A stretch of 64,000 bases of DNA, from positions 186,001 to 250,000 of the forward strand of contig CADEHE010000002.1 in NCBI GenBank assembly GCA_902826775.1, in the 5' to 3' direction. The stretch is from an uncultured Pseudomonadota bacterium (GTDB lineage Bacteria > Pseudomonadota > Gammaproteobacteria > Burkholderiales > JALYOK01). The notes under the pieces were generated by a model, which saw only the letters and a list, made by a program, of their open reading frames with translations, was not told the origin of the DNA and did not search any database. The position numbers and the translations under genes were made by a program. Shown piece by piece: positions 11,191-19,026 of this stretch. Position 1 is the stretch's first letter, and each line of letters starts with the position of its first letter.

Positions 11191-12393
11191 TTAAGTGTAT
11201 GTCAATCCGATCGCCTCGCGCACTTCTCGCATCGTGTCCTGCGCGACGGCGGACGCGCGCTCGCAGCCGTCGGCGATGATGTTGCGCACCAAGGTCGGAT
11301 CTTCGAGATAGGGTTGCGCGCGTTCGCGCATCGGCTTTTGCTCCGCCAGCACGGCGTCAATGACCGGTTGCTTGCATTCGAGGCAACCGATGCCGGCGCT
11401 GCGGCAGCCCTGGTTCGCCCACTGCTGCGTTTCGAGCGTCGAATAAATCTGATGAAACGACCAGACCGGGCACTTCTCCGGGTCGCCCACATCGTTACGC
11501 CGCACGCGCGCCGGATCGGTCGGCATGGTGCGGATTTTCTTGACCACCGCGTCGGCATCCTCGCGCAGCGAAATGGTGTTGCCGTAGGATTTGGACATTT
11601 TTTGCCCGTCCAATCCGGGCATGCGCGAAGCTTCCGTGAGCAGCGCCTGTGGCTCGGGCAGAATGACTTTGCCGCCGCCCTCGACATAGCCAAATAGACG
11701 CTCGCGGTCGGCCATGGTCAGATTCTGCATTTCCTGCAGCAGCGCGCGCGCGGATTCCAGCGCCTCCGCGTCGCCTTGCTCGAGATAGCGGGTGCGCAAC
11801 TCGCGATACAGACGGGCGCGGCGCGAACCTAAGCGCTTGACGGCGGCTTCGGCTTTTTCTTCGAAACCCGGCTCGCGGCCATAGATGTGGTTGAAGCGGC
11901 GCGCGACTTCGCGCGTCAACTCGACATGCGCGACTTGATCTTCGCCCACCGGCACGCGATTGGCGCGATACATCAGGATGTCCGCGCTCTGCAGCAGCGG
12001 ATAACCGAGAAACCCGTAAGTGCTGAGATCGTGATCGCTGAGCTTTTCCTGCTGATCCTTATAGGTGGGCACGCGCTCCAACCACGACAACGGCGTGATC
12101 ATCGACAGCAGCAAGTGCAGCTCGGCATGCTCCGGCACACGAGATTGGATGAACAAAGTAGCCTGCACCGGGTCGACCCCCGCCGCCAGCCAATCGATCA
12201 CCATGTCCCACACGCTATCCTCGATCACACTGGGGTCTTCGTAGTGCGTGGTCAGCGCATGCCAATCGGCGACGAAGAAGTAGCACTCGAACTCGTGCTG
12301 CAACTTGATCCAGTTGCGCAGCACGCCGTGATAGTGGCCTAGATGCAAGCTGCCGGTGGGGCGCATGCCGGAAAGAACGCGATCGGAAAACAT
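11191..12393 (-). CDS. trpS: tryptophanyl-tRNA synthetase
   Basis: A 400-residue class I synthetase that charges tRNA-Trp. I chose ATG 12393 (MFSDRVLSGMRPTG), where betaproteobacterial TrpS proteins start; the longer frame from 12432 overlaps the protease gene. The HIGH-type motif is HLGHYHG and the KMSKS motif is QKMSKSYGN. Other conserved parts are FFVADWHALTTHY, YPLLQSADILMY and VPVGEDQVAHVELTRE. An insertion of about 60 residues (AVKRLGSRRARLYRELRTRY and following) precedes LTMADRERLFGYVEGG. This insertion is also seen in the longer proteobacterial TrpS form. It lies 19 bases downstream of the site-2 protease gene. Confidence 0.95.
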   Translation of the reverse strand: MFSDRVLSGMRPTGSLHLGHYHGVLRNWIKLQHEFECYFFVADWHALTTHYEDPSVIEDSVWDMVIDWLAAGVDPVQATLFIQSRVPEHAELHLLLSMITPLSWLERVPTYKDQQEKLSDHDLSTYGFLGYPLLQSADILMYRANRVPVGEDQVAHVELTREVARRFNHIYGREPGFEEKAEAAVKRLGSRRARLYRELRTRYLEQGDAEALESARALLQEMQNLTMADRERLFGYVEGGGKVILPEPQALLTEASRMPGLDGQKMSKSYGNTISLREDADAVVKKIRTMPTDPARVRRNDVGDPEKCPVWSFHQIYSTLETQQWANQGCRSAGIGCLECKQPVIDAVLAEQKPMRERAQPYLEDPTLVRNIIADGCERASAVAQDTMREVREAIGLTYT

Positions 12394-12412
12394 AGGTAGG
12401 TGTGAGGGTTGG

Positions 12413-13066
12413 TCAAACGCCGAGGATGGCACCGACGCCGCGCATTGTAGCGTCGATAAGCGGATTGATTAGCCGGCCAAGCACGCCGCTGAACAGCAGA
12501 ACCAGCAAAATGATCAAGCCATAGGGTTCCATGCGGGCCAACGGCAGCGCCAAGTCGCGCGGCAACAAGCTCACGGCTATGCGCCCGCCATCCAGCGGCG
12601 GTAGTGGAACTAGATTCAAGACCATCAAGACTGCATTAATTTGCACGCCGATCTCGCCCATTAGGCGCATCGGCTCCGCATACATGTTCCCCGAAATCAG
12701 TAGCCCCAACTTTACAATTAGCGCCCAGAAAATCAACATCGCCAAATTGGCCCCGGGCCCGGCCGCCGCCACCCACATCATGTCGCGCTTGGGGTGATTC
12801 AGTTTGCCGAAATCCACCGGCACGGGCTTGGCCCACCCGAACAATATGCCGCCCATGGCCAATGTCAGCAACGGCAGCGCTATCGTTCCGATCGGATCGA
12901 TATGACGCACCGGGTTGAGGCTCACGCGGCCGAGGCGATAGGCGGTGGAATCGCCGAACAACTTTGCCACGTAGCCATGCGCCGCCTCATGCATGGTAAT
13001 GGCAAACACCACGGGAATCGCCGCAACCGAAGCAATTTGCAGAATGCGCGCGAGATCGAAATCCAT
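12413..13066 (-). CDS. site-2 protease family (M50) membrane metalloprotease
   Basis: A 217-residue multi-pass membrane protein. The zinc motif HEAAH lies in the second helix (AITMHEAAHGYVAK), and the third metal ligand Asp is in LNLVPLPPLDGGR. This is the compact, PDZ-less S2P branch found next to trpS and scpA in many proteobacteria, whose substrates are unknown. About five hydrophobic segments are visible. The order of PHP phosphatase, M50 protease and trpS on one strand with gaps of 18-19 bases suggests one transcript. Confidence 0.9.
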   Translation of the reverse strand: MDFDLARILQIASVAAIPVVFAITMHEAAHGYVAKLFGDSTAYRLGRVSLNPVRHIDPIGTIALPLLTLAMGGILFGWAKPVPVDFGKLNHPKRDMMWVAAAGPGANLAMLIFWALIVKLGLLISGNMYAEPMRLMGEIGVQINAVLMVLNLVPLPPLDGGRIAVSLLPRDLALPLARMEPYGLIILLVLLFSGVLGRLINPLIDATMRGVGAILGV

Positions 13067-13084
13067 TGTGGACTGGCCCGCCCT

Positions 13085-13954
13085 TCAGTGCGCGCTGGCC
13101 GCGTGCTCCGCAAGCCGTTGTGCCGCAGGCCAGTCATGCCAAACCGGCGCGCACTCAGGCGGCAGCGCACCAATGCTGCCGGGCCCGAAGGGCTCGTGGT
13201 TGGGATCGTGAAAATCCGAGCCGTGCGAGGCGAGCAAACCGTACTCCCGCGCCAGGGCGGCAAAACGCCGCACGTCGCCCGCATCGTGAGCGCTGGTAAG
13301 CACTTCGAGCGCGGCGCCACCGGCTTGCTTGAAGCACTGCAGCAACTCGTGCATCACCGCCGTGCCAAACGGATAGCGCCCCGGATGCGCAAGGATCGGC
13401 ACGCCGCCTGCGGCGCGAATCCACCGCACAGCATCGCCAACTTGCGCCCATTCGTGCGCCACGTAGCCCAGCTTGCCAGGCACTAAGTAACGCTGAAAAA
13501 CGGCATGACTGTCGGCGGCGTAACCTTGCTCCGCCAGATAGCGCGCGAAATGTGCACGCCCGATCAAGCTCGCATGCTGCGCAAAACGCTGCGCGCCGGC
13601 CAGCGCGTCGCGGATACCGACTGCTTCCAACGCCGCAGCGATGCGCTCGGCGCGCCGCAATCGCCCGACGCGGATTGAAGCCAATTCGCGTGCCAGCTGT
13701 GCATCGGCCGGATCGATATGCACGCCAACAATATGCACCGATTGGCCGCGCCAACCGGCGGATATTTCCACGCCGGCAATGAAGTCGATGCCGGCGCTGA
13801 CGGCCGCGCAGCGGGCCGCATCCAAGCCAGCGGTATCGTCGTGATCGGTAAGAGCCAGGATTTCAACGCCGCGCTGTGCGGCGAGCGCCACCACTTCGGC
13901 GGGGGCTAAGGTGCCATCAGAAACGGTGGAATGGCAGTGCAGATCTATATTCAC
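13085..13954 (-). CDS. rnm: PHP-domain 3',5'-nucleoside bisphosphate phosphatase (YciV/RNase AM-like), GTG start
   Basis: A 289-residue polymerase-and-histidinol-phosphatase (PHP) domain protein. Metal-binding motifs run in the expected order: DLHCHSTVSDG at the N-terminus, LTDHDDTAG, GVEIS, ILAHPGRYPFG and SHGSDFHDPNHEP near the end. Proteins of this type hydrolyse nucleotides such as pAp and trim RNA 5' ends. The homologous start is VNIDLHCHS, encoded by GTG at 13954. Longer in-frame ATGs lie inside the divergent yciB gene and encode unrelated sequence. About 100 bases separate it from yciB, which must hold both promoters. The gene symbol follows the E. coli name and is an assignment by similarity. 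Confidence 0.85.
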   Translation of the reverse strand: MNIDLHCHSTVSDGTLAPAEVVALAAQRGVEILALTDHDDTAGLDAARCAAVSAGIDFIAGVEISAGWRGQSVHIVGVHIDPADAQLARELASIRVGRLRRAERIAAALEAVGIRDALAGAQRFAQHASLIGRAHFARYLAEQGYAADSHAVFQRYLVPGKLGYVAHEWAQVGDAVRWIRAAGGVPILAHPGRYPFGTAVMHELLQCFKQAGGAALEVLTSAHDAGDVRRFAALAREYGLLASHGSDFHDPNHEPFGPGSIGALPPECAPVWHDWPAAQRLAEHAASAH

Positions 13955-14056
13955 CAGGAAGGTCGGTTGAGAGGCAGACCCGCATGATAGCAAATCGGCC
14001 TTTAGGATCAGAGGCTTCGTGGACTTTCTGCAGGGCAAACGCGATAATATCGCGCT

Positions 14057-14593
14057 ATGAAACTTCTCTTCGACCTGTTTCCGGTCATTTTGTTTTTCGT
14101 TGCCTACAAGGTGTCCGGCATTTATGTGGCGACCGGCGTAGCGATTGCCGCGACGTTCGCTCAAATCGCGTGGCTCAAGCTGCGCGGCAAAACCGTCGAG
14201 CCGATGCTTTGGATCAGCTTGGCGATCATCGTCGTGTTCGGCGGCGCGACGCTGCTGCTGCACGACGAGACTTTCATCAAGTGGAAGCCAACCGTGCTGT
14301 ATTGGCTGTTCGCGGCGATTTTGCTCGGCAGCCAGTGGATTTGGAACAAGAACTTGATGCGCACGCTGATGGGCTCGCAGCTCAAGTTGCCCGATGCGGT
14401 ATGGAACAAAGTGAATCTCAGTTGGTCACTATTCTTTCTAGTGGCCGGCGCCTTGAATCTCTATGTCGCGTTCAACTTCGCCACCGACACGTGGGTCAAT
14501 TTCAAACTCTTCGGCTTGCTTGGCTTGATGGTCGTGTTCGTCTTGGCGCAAGGCTTGTTTCTCGCTAAGCACGTGCAAGAAGAGTCGAAGTAG
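14057..14593 (+). CDS. yciB: septation protein A / inner membrane-spanning protein YciB
   Basis: A 178-residue, roughly five-helix inner membrane protein. The opening [18 protein letters not shown] is the family hallmark, with later [15 protein letters not shown] and [20 protein letters not shown]. YciB proteins (also called IspZ) affect cell-envelope integrity and division, and the mechanism is not settled. Its ATG is the only reasonable start. It is followed by bolA and a PpiC-type isomerase on the same strand, an order common in betaproteobacteria. Confidence 0.93.
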   Translation: MKLLFDLFPVILFFVAYKVSGIYVATGVAIAATFAQIAWLKLRGKTVEPMLWISLAIIVVFGGATLLLHDETFIKWKPTVLYWLFAAILLGSQWIWNKNLMRTLMGSQLKLPDAVWNKVNLSWSLFFLVAGALNLYVAFNFATDTWVNFKLFGLLGLMVVFVLAQGLFLAKHVQEESK

Positions 14594-14656
14594 TTATACT
14601 CCAACCCCTACATAGACAAGACTCGCATTTTTACTTATTTAACAGAGTTCACTGCC

Positions 14657-14929
14657 ATGAGTACCATTGACCGCATGCAACAACGCCTGGCAGCGTTGGC
14701 GCCCTCGCACCTCGAGATCGTCGATGACAGCGCTAAGCATGCTGGCCACGCCGGCGCGGCCGATGGCGGCGGCCACTACAACTTAACCATTGAGTCGGCG
14801 CAGTTCGCCGGCAAATCGACGCTGGCGCGCCACCGCTTGATCTACTCGGCGCTGGCAGATCTAATGCAGCGCGAAATTCACGCACTGGCGATCGACGCTC
14901 GCGTCCCCGCCGAGCGCGTCTCCCGCTGA
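14657..14929 (+). CDS. bolA: BolA family protein
   Basis: A 90-residue BolA-fold protein. The conserved core is LEIVDDSAKHAGHAG followed by ARHRLIYSALADLMQREIHALAI, including the HRLIYSAL loop. BolA proteins pair with monothiol glutaredoxins in iron-sulphur handling and affect envelope morphology. The insert GAADGGGHYNLTIES contains the usual His region. The ATG at 14657 matches homologues (MSTIDRMQQRL). It lies 64 bases after yciB and is followed by a hairpin with a T-rich tail, so the yciB-bolA message probably ends before the isomerase gene. Confidence 0.9.
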   Translation: MSTIDRMQQRLAALAPSHLEIVDDSAKHAGHAGAADGGGHYNLTIESAQFAGKSTLARHRLIYSALADLMQREIHALAIDARVPAERVSR

Positions 14930-14963
14930 GCCCTGCACCAGTTAGTTGGCTCAGCCCTCCCCT

Positions 14964-15000
14964 CCCTTTCCCGCGCCCGCGCAGGCGAAAGGGCTTTCTT
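14964..15000 (+). terminator. putative rho-independent terminator after bolA
   Basis: CCCTTTC (14964-14970) pairs with GAAAGGG (14987-14993) across a GC-rich loop and is followed by CTTTCTT. It sits between bolA and the ppiC-type gene on the plus strand. Confidence 0.55.
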
Positions 15001-15052
15001 GCGAGATTGCGACTCATCAATCTCGTCAATACTTTGTTCGCAAAGGATGCAC

Positions 15053-15916
15053 ATGAAATTGGTATTGCAATCAAGTCTGGCGGCGCTCGCGCTAACCTTG
15101 ACTTCAGCCGCTTACGCGCAGCAGCAAGCAGCGCCTAAACCAGCCGCCAGCGCCAAAGCACCACAGCGCTTGAGCGTGAACGGCAAGCTGATCCCGCCCG
15201 GGCGCTTCGAGTTCTTCGTCAAGCAACGCGCCGCGCAGAGCGCAACCGGAAAAGCGCAAGGCCCGAGCGCTGACTCGCCGGAGTTCATTGCGGCCGTGCG
15301 CGACGATCTCATCAATCGCGAATTGCTCACGCAAGAAGCTGAGCGCATGGGCCTGGACAAGCAGCCCGACATCTCGGTGCAACTCGATTTAGCCCGCCAG
15401 CAGATCTTGGCGAAAGCCGCGTTGGATGAATACATGCGCAAGAATCCCGTCAAGGATGAAGCGCTCAAGACTGAGTACGATCGCATTAAGGCCAACCTAG
15501 GCGACAAGGAATACAAGGTCTCGCATATCCTGGTGGAGAAGGAAGACGAAGCCAAAGACATCATCGGCCAGCTCAAGAAGGGCGCCGACTTCGAAAAGCT
15601 CGCCAAGGAAAAATCGAAAGACAACGGGTCCAAGGACGAGGGCGGCAAACTCGACTGGGCCAACAAGAACATGTTTCCCGCGCCGTTCAGCGAGGCGATG
15701 AGCAAGCTCGTAAAGGGCCAAACGACACAGGAACCAGTTAAGAATCAAATCGGCGCGCAAACCGCTTTCCACGTCATCAAGCTCGATGATGTGCGCCCAC
15801 TGAAACCGCCGACTTTTGACGAAGTGAAAGAAAACTTGCGCCGCGGCGCGACGCAGCAAGGCGTCGTCAAATTGGTCGGGGATCTGCGCAAGGCGGCAAA
15901 GATCGAAGAAAAATAG
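15053..15916 (+). CDS. periplasmic parvulin-type peptidyl-prolyl cis-trans isomerase
   Basis: A 287-residue secreted foldase. ATG 15053 has AAGGA seven bases upstream and opens a signal peptide (MKLVLQSSLAALALTLTSAA, cleavage near YAQ). An N-terminal chaperone-like helical region (residues 60-150) with FVKQRAAQ and RDDLINRELLTQEAERMG precedes a rotamase domain that starts at EYKVSHILVE and includes FEKLAKEKSKDNGSKDEGG and FPAPFSEAM. This layout matches PpiC/PrsA-like isomerases that assist folding of exported proteins. It is the third member of the yciB-bolA-ppiC group. Confidence 0.9.
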   Translation: MKLVLQSSLAALALTLTSAAYAQQQAAPKPAASAKAPQRLSVNGKLIPPGRFEFFVKQRAAQSATGKAQGPSADSPEFIAAVRDDLINRELLTQEAERMGLDKQPDISVQLDLARQQILAKAALDEYMRKNPVKDEALKTEYDRIKANLGDKEYKVSHILVEKEDEAKDIIGQLKKGADFEKLAKEKSKDNGSKDEGGKLDWANKNMFPAPFSEAMSKLVKGQTTQEPVKNQIGAQTAFHVIKLDDVRPLKPPTFDEVKENLRRGATQQGVVKLVGDLRKAAKIEEK

Positions 15917-15996
15917 CTCGACGATGAGGCCGCCTGCGCATGCAATCGCGCAGGCGGGCTCGCTACATCAACCTAGTTTGCTTATCTCCGTTTCAT

Positions 15997-16608
15997 ATGC
16001 AGATCGCTTGCCTGGATCTCGAAGGCGTGCTGGTGCCGGAAATTTGGATTGCGTTCGCCGAGCACACCGGCATCGAGGAACTACGCGCAACCACGCGCGA
16101 TGTGCCTGACTACGATGTGCTAATGCGCCAGCGGCTGCGCATTCTGGGTGAACATGATTTGAAACTTCCCGACATCCAGCGCGTCATCAGTCAATTGCGG
16201 CCACTCGATGGGGCCCATGCTTTTTTGGCCTGGCTGCGGACGCAGTTTCAGGTGCTCATTCTGTCGGATACTTTCTATGAGTTCGCTATGCCGCTGATGC
16301 GGCAATTGGGCGAGCCCACTTTGCTCTGCCATCGGCTTGAAACCGATGCGCAGGGGCGGGTCGTCAACTATCGCCTGCGCATGAGCGATCAGAAACGCGC
16401 CGCAGTCAAAGCGTTACACCAAATCAACTACAAAGTGGCGGCAGCCGGAGACTCATACAATGATACCGGCATGTTGAGCGAAGCGGACGTGGGCGTGCTG
16501 TTTTGCCCGCCGGAAAATGTGACGCGCGAGTTCCCACATTTTCGCGTCACGCGCAATTACGAGGAACTGCGCTCAGCGTTTGCCGACGCTCGACGCACAC
16601 TTGGGTAA
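15997..16608 (+). CDS. thrH: ThrH: phosphoserine phosphatase / homoserine phosphotransferase
   Basis: A 203-residue HAD-superfamily enzyme. I start it at ATG 15997 (MQIACLDLEGVLVPEIW), matching Pseudomonas ThrH almost residue for residue; the upstream frame is unrelated. HAD motif I is DLEG, with Asp7 as nucleophile and Glu in place of the usual second Asp, as in known ThrH proteins. Motif II is LSDTFYEF, and motif III is AAGDSYNDTGMLSEA. ThrH dephosphorylates phosphoserine and can transfer the phosphate to homoserine, linking serine and threonine synthesis. It converges with a small hypothetical gene across a GC-rich hairpin. Confidence 0.93.
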   Translation: MQIACLDLEGVLVPEIWIAFAEHTGIEELRATTRDVPDYDVLMRQRLRILGEHDLKLPDIQRVISQLRPLDGAHAFLAWLRTQFQVLILSDTFYEFAMPLMRQLGEPTLLCHRLETDAQGRVVNYRLRMSDQKRAAVKALHQINYKVAAAGDSYNDTGMLSEADVGVLFCPPENVTREFPHFRVTRNYEELRSAFADARRTLG

Positions 16609-16625
16609 CGAATATATGAGGCGCA

Positions 16626-16648
16626 CGGGTGCGCAAGCAGCGCACCCG
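16626..16648. terminator. GC-rich hairpin between convergent genes
   Basis: A perfect 9-bp stem, CGGGTGCGC with GCGCACCCG, and a 5-base AAGCA loop between thrH and the convergent small gene. There is no T-run on either side, so intrinsic termination is only possible, not shown. Confidence 0.4.
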
Positions 16649-16652
16649 GAAT

Positions 16653-16850
16653 CTAGCGATGCGGCGTCAGCGCCTGCTTCTGCTCAAGTTGCTGCGCGCG
16701 CTCGCCCTTTACCATGCGCACATTCCAACGATTGCGCAAGCGGCGCCGCCGCGATACGAACGGCCCGCGCGAATCGCGTTCGGCTGACGCTTCCGCACCG
16801 GATTGTGCACCTGCGTCGTGCCCTGCGTGTTCATTCGAGAAATCAGTCAT
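16653..16850 (-). CDS. small basic hypothetical protein with strong ribosome-binding site
   Basis: A 65-residue protein beginning MTDFSNEHAGHDAG at ATG 16850. The case for it is the AAGGAGAA Shine-Dalgarno just upstream. The first 30 residues are acidic and Ala/Gly-rich, and the second half is strongly basic (SRRRRLRNRWNVRMVKGERAQ). I recognise no family and see no signal peptide or membrane helix. The split charge suggests a nucleic-acid or partner-binding small protein, but this is conjecture. It lies downstream of, and co-directional with, the EF-hand gene with a 134-base gap. Confidence 0.55.
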   Translation of the reverse strand: MTDFSNEHAGHDAGAQSGAEASAERDSRGPFVSRRRRLRNRWNVRMVKGERAQQLEQKQALTPHR

Positions 16851-16984
16851 GCCGTTCTCCTTGCGGTTTGCCCGATCAACGCTGTTTATTCCTGTACAGC
16901 AATCGGGTAGAGAAAAGAGCGGAGAGCCGAAAGCGACTCCCCGCGACACCAGCAAACAGGAGGTAGTCAGTAAGCGGTGAGAAC

Positions 16985-17242
16985 TTAGTTTTTCGCTGTC
17001 GCGGTAGCCTTAGAGAATTCGGCAACATCCAGCTTGCCATCCCTATTCTCGTCGGCGGAATCGAACACCGCGACTAACCCTTTCATGCGCTCAGCTTCGG
17101 CTTTGCTAACAAAACCGTCCTTGTCGGAATCGAGCTGTTTAAACGCTGCACCGGAGTCAGCTGGTTTGGCCTCATCAGCGGCTATAGCAATCAGCGAAGA
17201 TCCAAGAGCGGCGATAACGATAGTCAGTGCGATGGGTTTCAT
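16985..17242 (-). CDS. periplasmic EF-hand calcium-binding protein
   Basis: An 85-residue secreted protein. ATG 17242 is preceded by GGAAGGAGC and begins a signal peptide (MKPIALTIVIAALGSSLIAI, then AADEA). Two canonical EF-hand loops follow: DSDKDGFVSKAE and DENRDGKLDVAE. Both have Asp at loop positions 1, 3 (or Asn) and 5 and Glu at 12, so both should bind calcium. Small periplasmic EF-hand proteins are common in proteobacteria and act as buffers or sensors, with no specific partner known here. It is separated from the diguanylate cyclase gene by 237 bases in which I see no gene. Confidence 0.88.
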   Translation of the reverse strand: MKPIALTIVIAALGSSLIAIAADEAKPADSGAAFKQLDSDKDGFVSKAEAERMKGLVAVFDSADENRDGKLDVAEFSKATATAKN

Positions 17243-17479
17243 AATGCTCCTTCCTTTGAGTGAATACGCCAGAATGACCTTCATTCCGCGCAAGGAAGCT
17301 TGAGCACACGCCGTGCCAATCAGACTTTATCAATACTGATCAAGCAATTAGGAGTGCGACGCACAGCATCGGGGCAAACGCGTCACAAAAGAATCGTCGC
17401 TATTCCCCGACGCAATCTGACTGCAAGAAGATAACCGCTTGTTTACAAGCCGCTTTGCCTGTCGCCGCGAGGAGACGTC

Positions 17480-19018
17480 CTAAGTCAAGAGCGCCTCTGC
17501 AGAAGCATCATGACGGCTCACGCGATTGCGCCCACCCTTCTTCGACGCGTAAAGCGCATGATCGGCCTGATCGATAAGGTGTTCGATGGTTGTGCTGCCA
17601 AACCGCGATGCGGACACACCAAAACTCGATGTCACATTGAGTCCGCGCAGCGCTGCAATATCGACCGCCGCCGAGCTTGCCACGTACGCGCGCATGCGTT
17701 CGGCAACTTGCTCGGCGTGTTCCAAATCGGTGTCCGGCAAGAGCACGCAGAACTCTTCACCGCCGTAGCGGCACAGCAGCGCGTCTTCGCCCAGCTTGCT
17801 TTGCAGCGCGTTGGCCACGGCCACGATCACTTGATCGCCGACAGCATGACCGAATCGATCATTGTAGGATTTGAAGTAGTCAATGTCACACATAATGCAA
17901 CTGATCTCATTACCGTTTTCGTGCGCCAACCGAAATAGGCGCATCGCGCGATCAATAAATGCACGCCGGTTCAAGCAACTCGTCAGGGGATCGCGCAGAG
18001 CCAACTCTTGCAGTTCCTCGTTCTGATCCGCAATCTGCCGCCGTGATTGCTCGAGCTCCTCAAGCGTGCTGCGCAACTGGGCATTCGCGCGATCCAATTC
18101 GCTGCGATCGTCGAACGTGACCAAACAGCCGCGAGCACGCCCCTGCACGTCGAGCACCGGAGAGGTGTTGACCACAACCTTCTTTGGTTCACCTTGCGAT
18201 TGTGAAATCGAGATTTCGCATCCGACCACAGCCTGCTTGTCTCGATAGCTACGCTGCCACGGGTGTTCCCTCGGATCGCTCGGCAGGGCCGCCTTGAGCC
18301 AAGGCAACGAAGAGGCCGACTGACCGAGCGGATTGCGCGATGCGTCGGCATGTAGGCGCCGGAATGCCCGATTGGCAAGCGCTATGCGGCCCTTCGCATC
18401 CAAGACGATTACACCCTCGCTGAGGGCATCAAATGCCGCTCGAACACGGTCGGGAATAACAGCAGTTGGGTCCAAATACTGGAGCGCGCGCCGAAGATAC
18501 AAATAGAACACAATGAGCCCAGGCACCGACACGATCATGAGCACGATCGCCGTGGGACTATCGAACAAAGCGCGCCAACCTTGCGAGGTGATGGGCGTAA
18601 ACTCGACCTCTATGTCACCCCAATGTTGGCCGCCAGCGTAGATTGGGACAATGACATGGGTGAGCGTAGACTTGCCGCCTGACGGCTGTACCCAGGATAG
18701 ACGATGGCCGCCCGCTTCAGCCAATAGACTGCGGTCAGCTTTGCGCAAGCCAACAGAAATGATGGAATCGTCGCGCCGTGTAACTGTCTGTAGCGTGCGC
18801 GCGAGCGTATCCCGGTCGCCTTTCTCTACTAAAGACGTGAGCTGGACTGCGAGGCTTTCGCTAAGGGCCTGCCGGTTGCGTTGCGCGGTTGTGGCTTTGT
18901 CAGGCATCACATCTAGAAACACTTGCGAAAGAATAAGCAAGAGTCCCATGAGCGCTATCAGACCAAAGCTCAGCCGCGCGACCGGACTTAGGCGATTAGC
19001 AAAGAATAGCGATAGCAT
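17480..19018 (-). CDS. membrane diguanylate cyclase with periplasmic sensor, PAS and GGEEF domain (no I-site)
   Basis: A 512-residue protein. Transmembrane helix 1 spans about residues 15-37, followed by a periplasmic sensor region (38-150), helix 2 (about 156-175), a PAS-like domain (190-305, EGVIVLDAKGRIALANRAF), a short coiled coil (ELEQSRRQIADQNEELQEL) and a GGDEF domain (340-500). The active-site motif is RYGGEEF at 417-423 with the upstream CDIDYFKSYNDRFGH loop, so catalysis of 2 GTP to c-di-GMP is expected. The RxxD inhibitory site that normally sits five residues before GGEEF is absent (GEDALLCRYGGEEF). The ATG lies 8 bases after the giant gene's stop, with GAGGTG overlapping that stop, so translation is probably coupled. 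Confidence 0.9.
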   Translation of the reverse strand: MLSLFFANRLSPVARLSFGLIALMGLLLILSQVFLDVMPDKATTAQRNRQALSESLAVQLTSLVEKGDRDTLARTLQTVTRRDDSIISVGLRKADRSLLAEAGGHRLSWVQPSGGKSTLTHVIVPIYAGGQHWGDIEVEFTPITSQGWRALFDSPTAIVLMIVSVPGLIVFYLYLRRALQYLDPTAVIPDRVRAAFDALSEGVIVLDAKGRIALANRAFRRLHADASRNPLGQSASSLPWLKAALPSDPREHPWQRSYRDKQAVVGCEISISQSQGEPKKVVVNTSPVLDVQGRARGCLVTFDDRSELDRANAQLRSTLEELEQSRRQIADQNEELQELALRDPLTSCLNRRAFIDRAMRLFRLAHENGNEISCIMCDIDYFKSYNDRFGHAVGDQVIVAVANALQSKLGEDALLCRYGGEEFCVLLPDTDLEHAEQVAERMRAYVASSAAVDIAALRGLNVTSSFGVSASRFGSTTIEHLIDQADHALYASKKGGRNRVSRHDASAEALLT

Positions 19019-19026
19019 TCAACACC

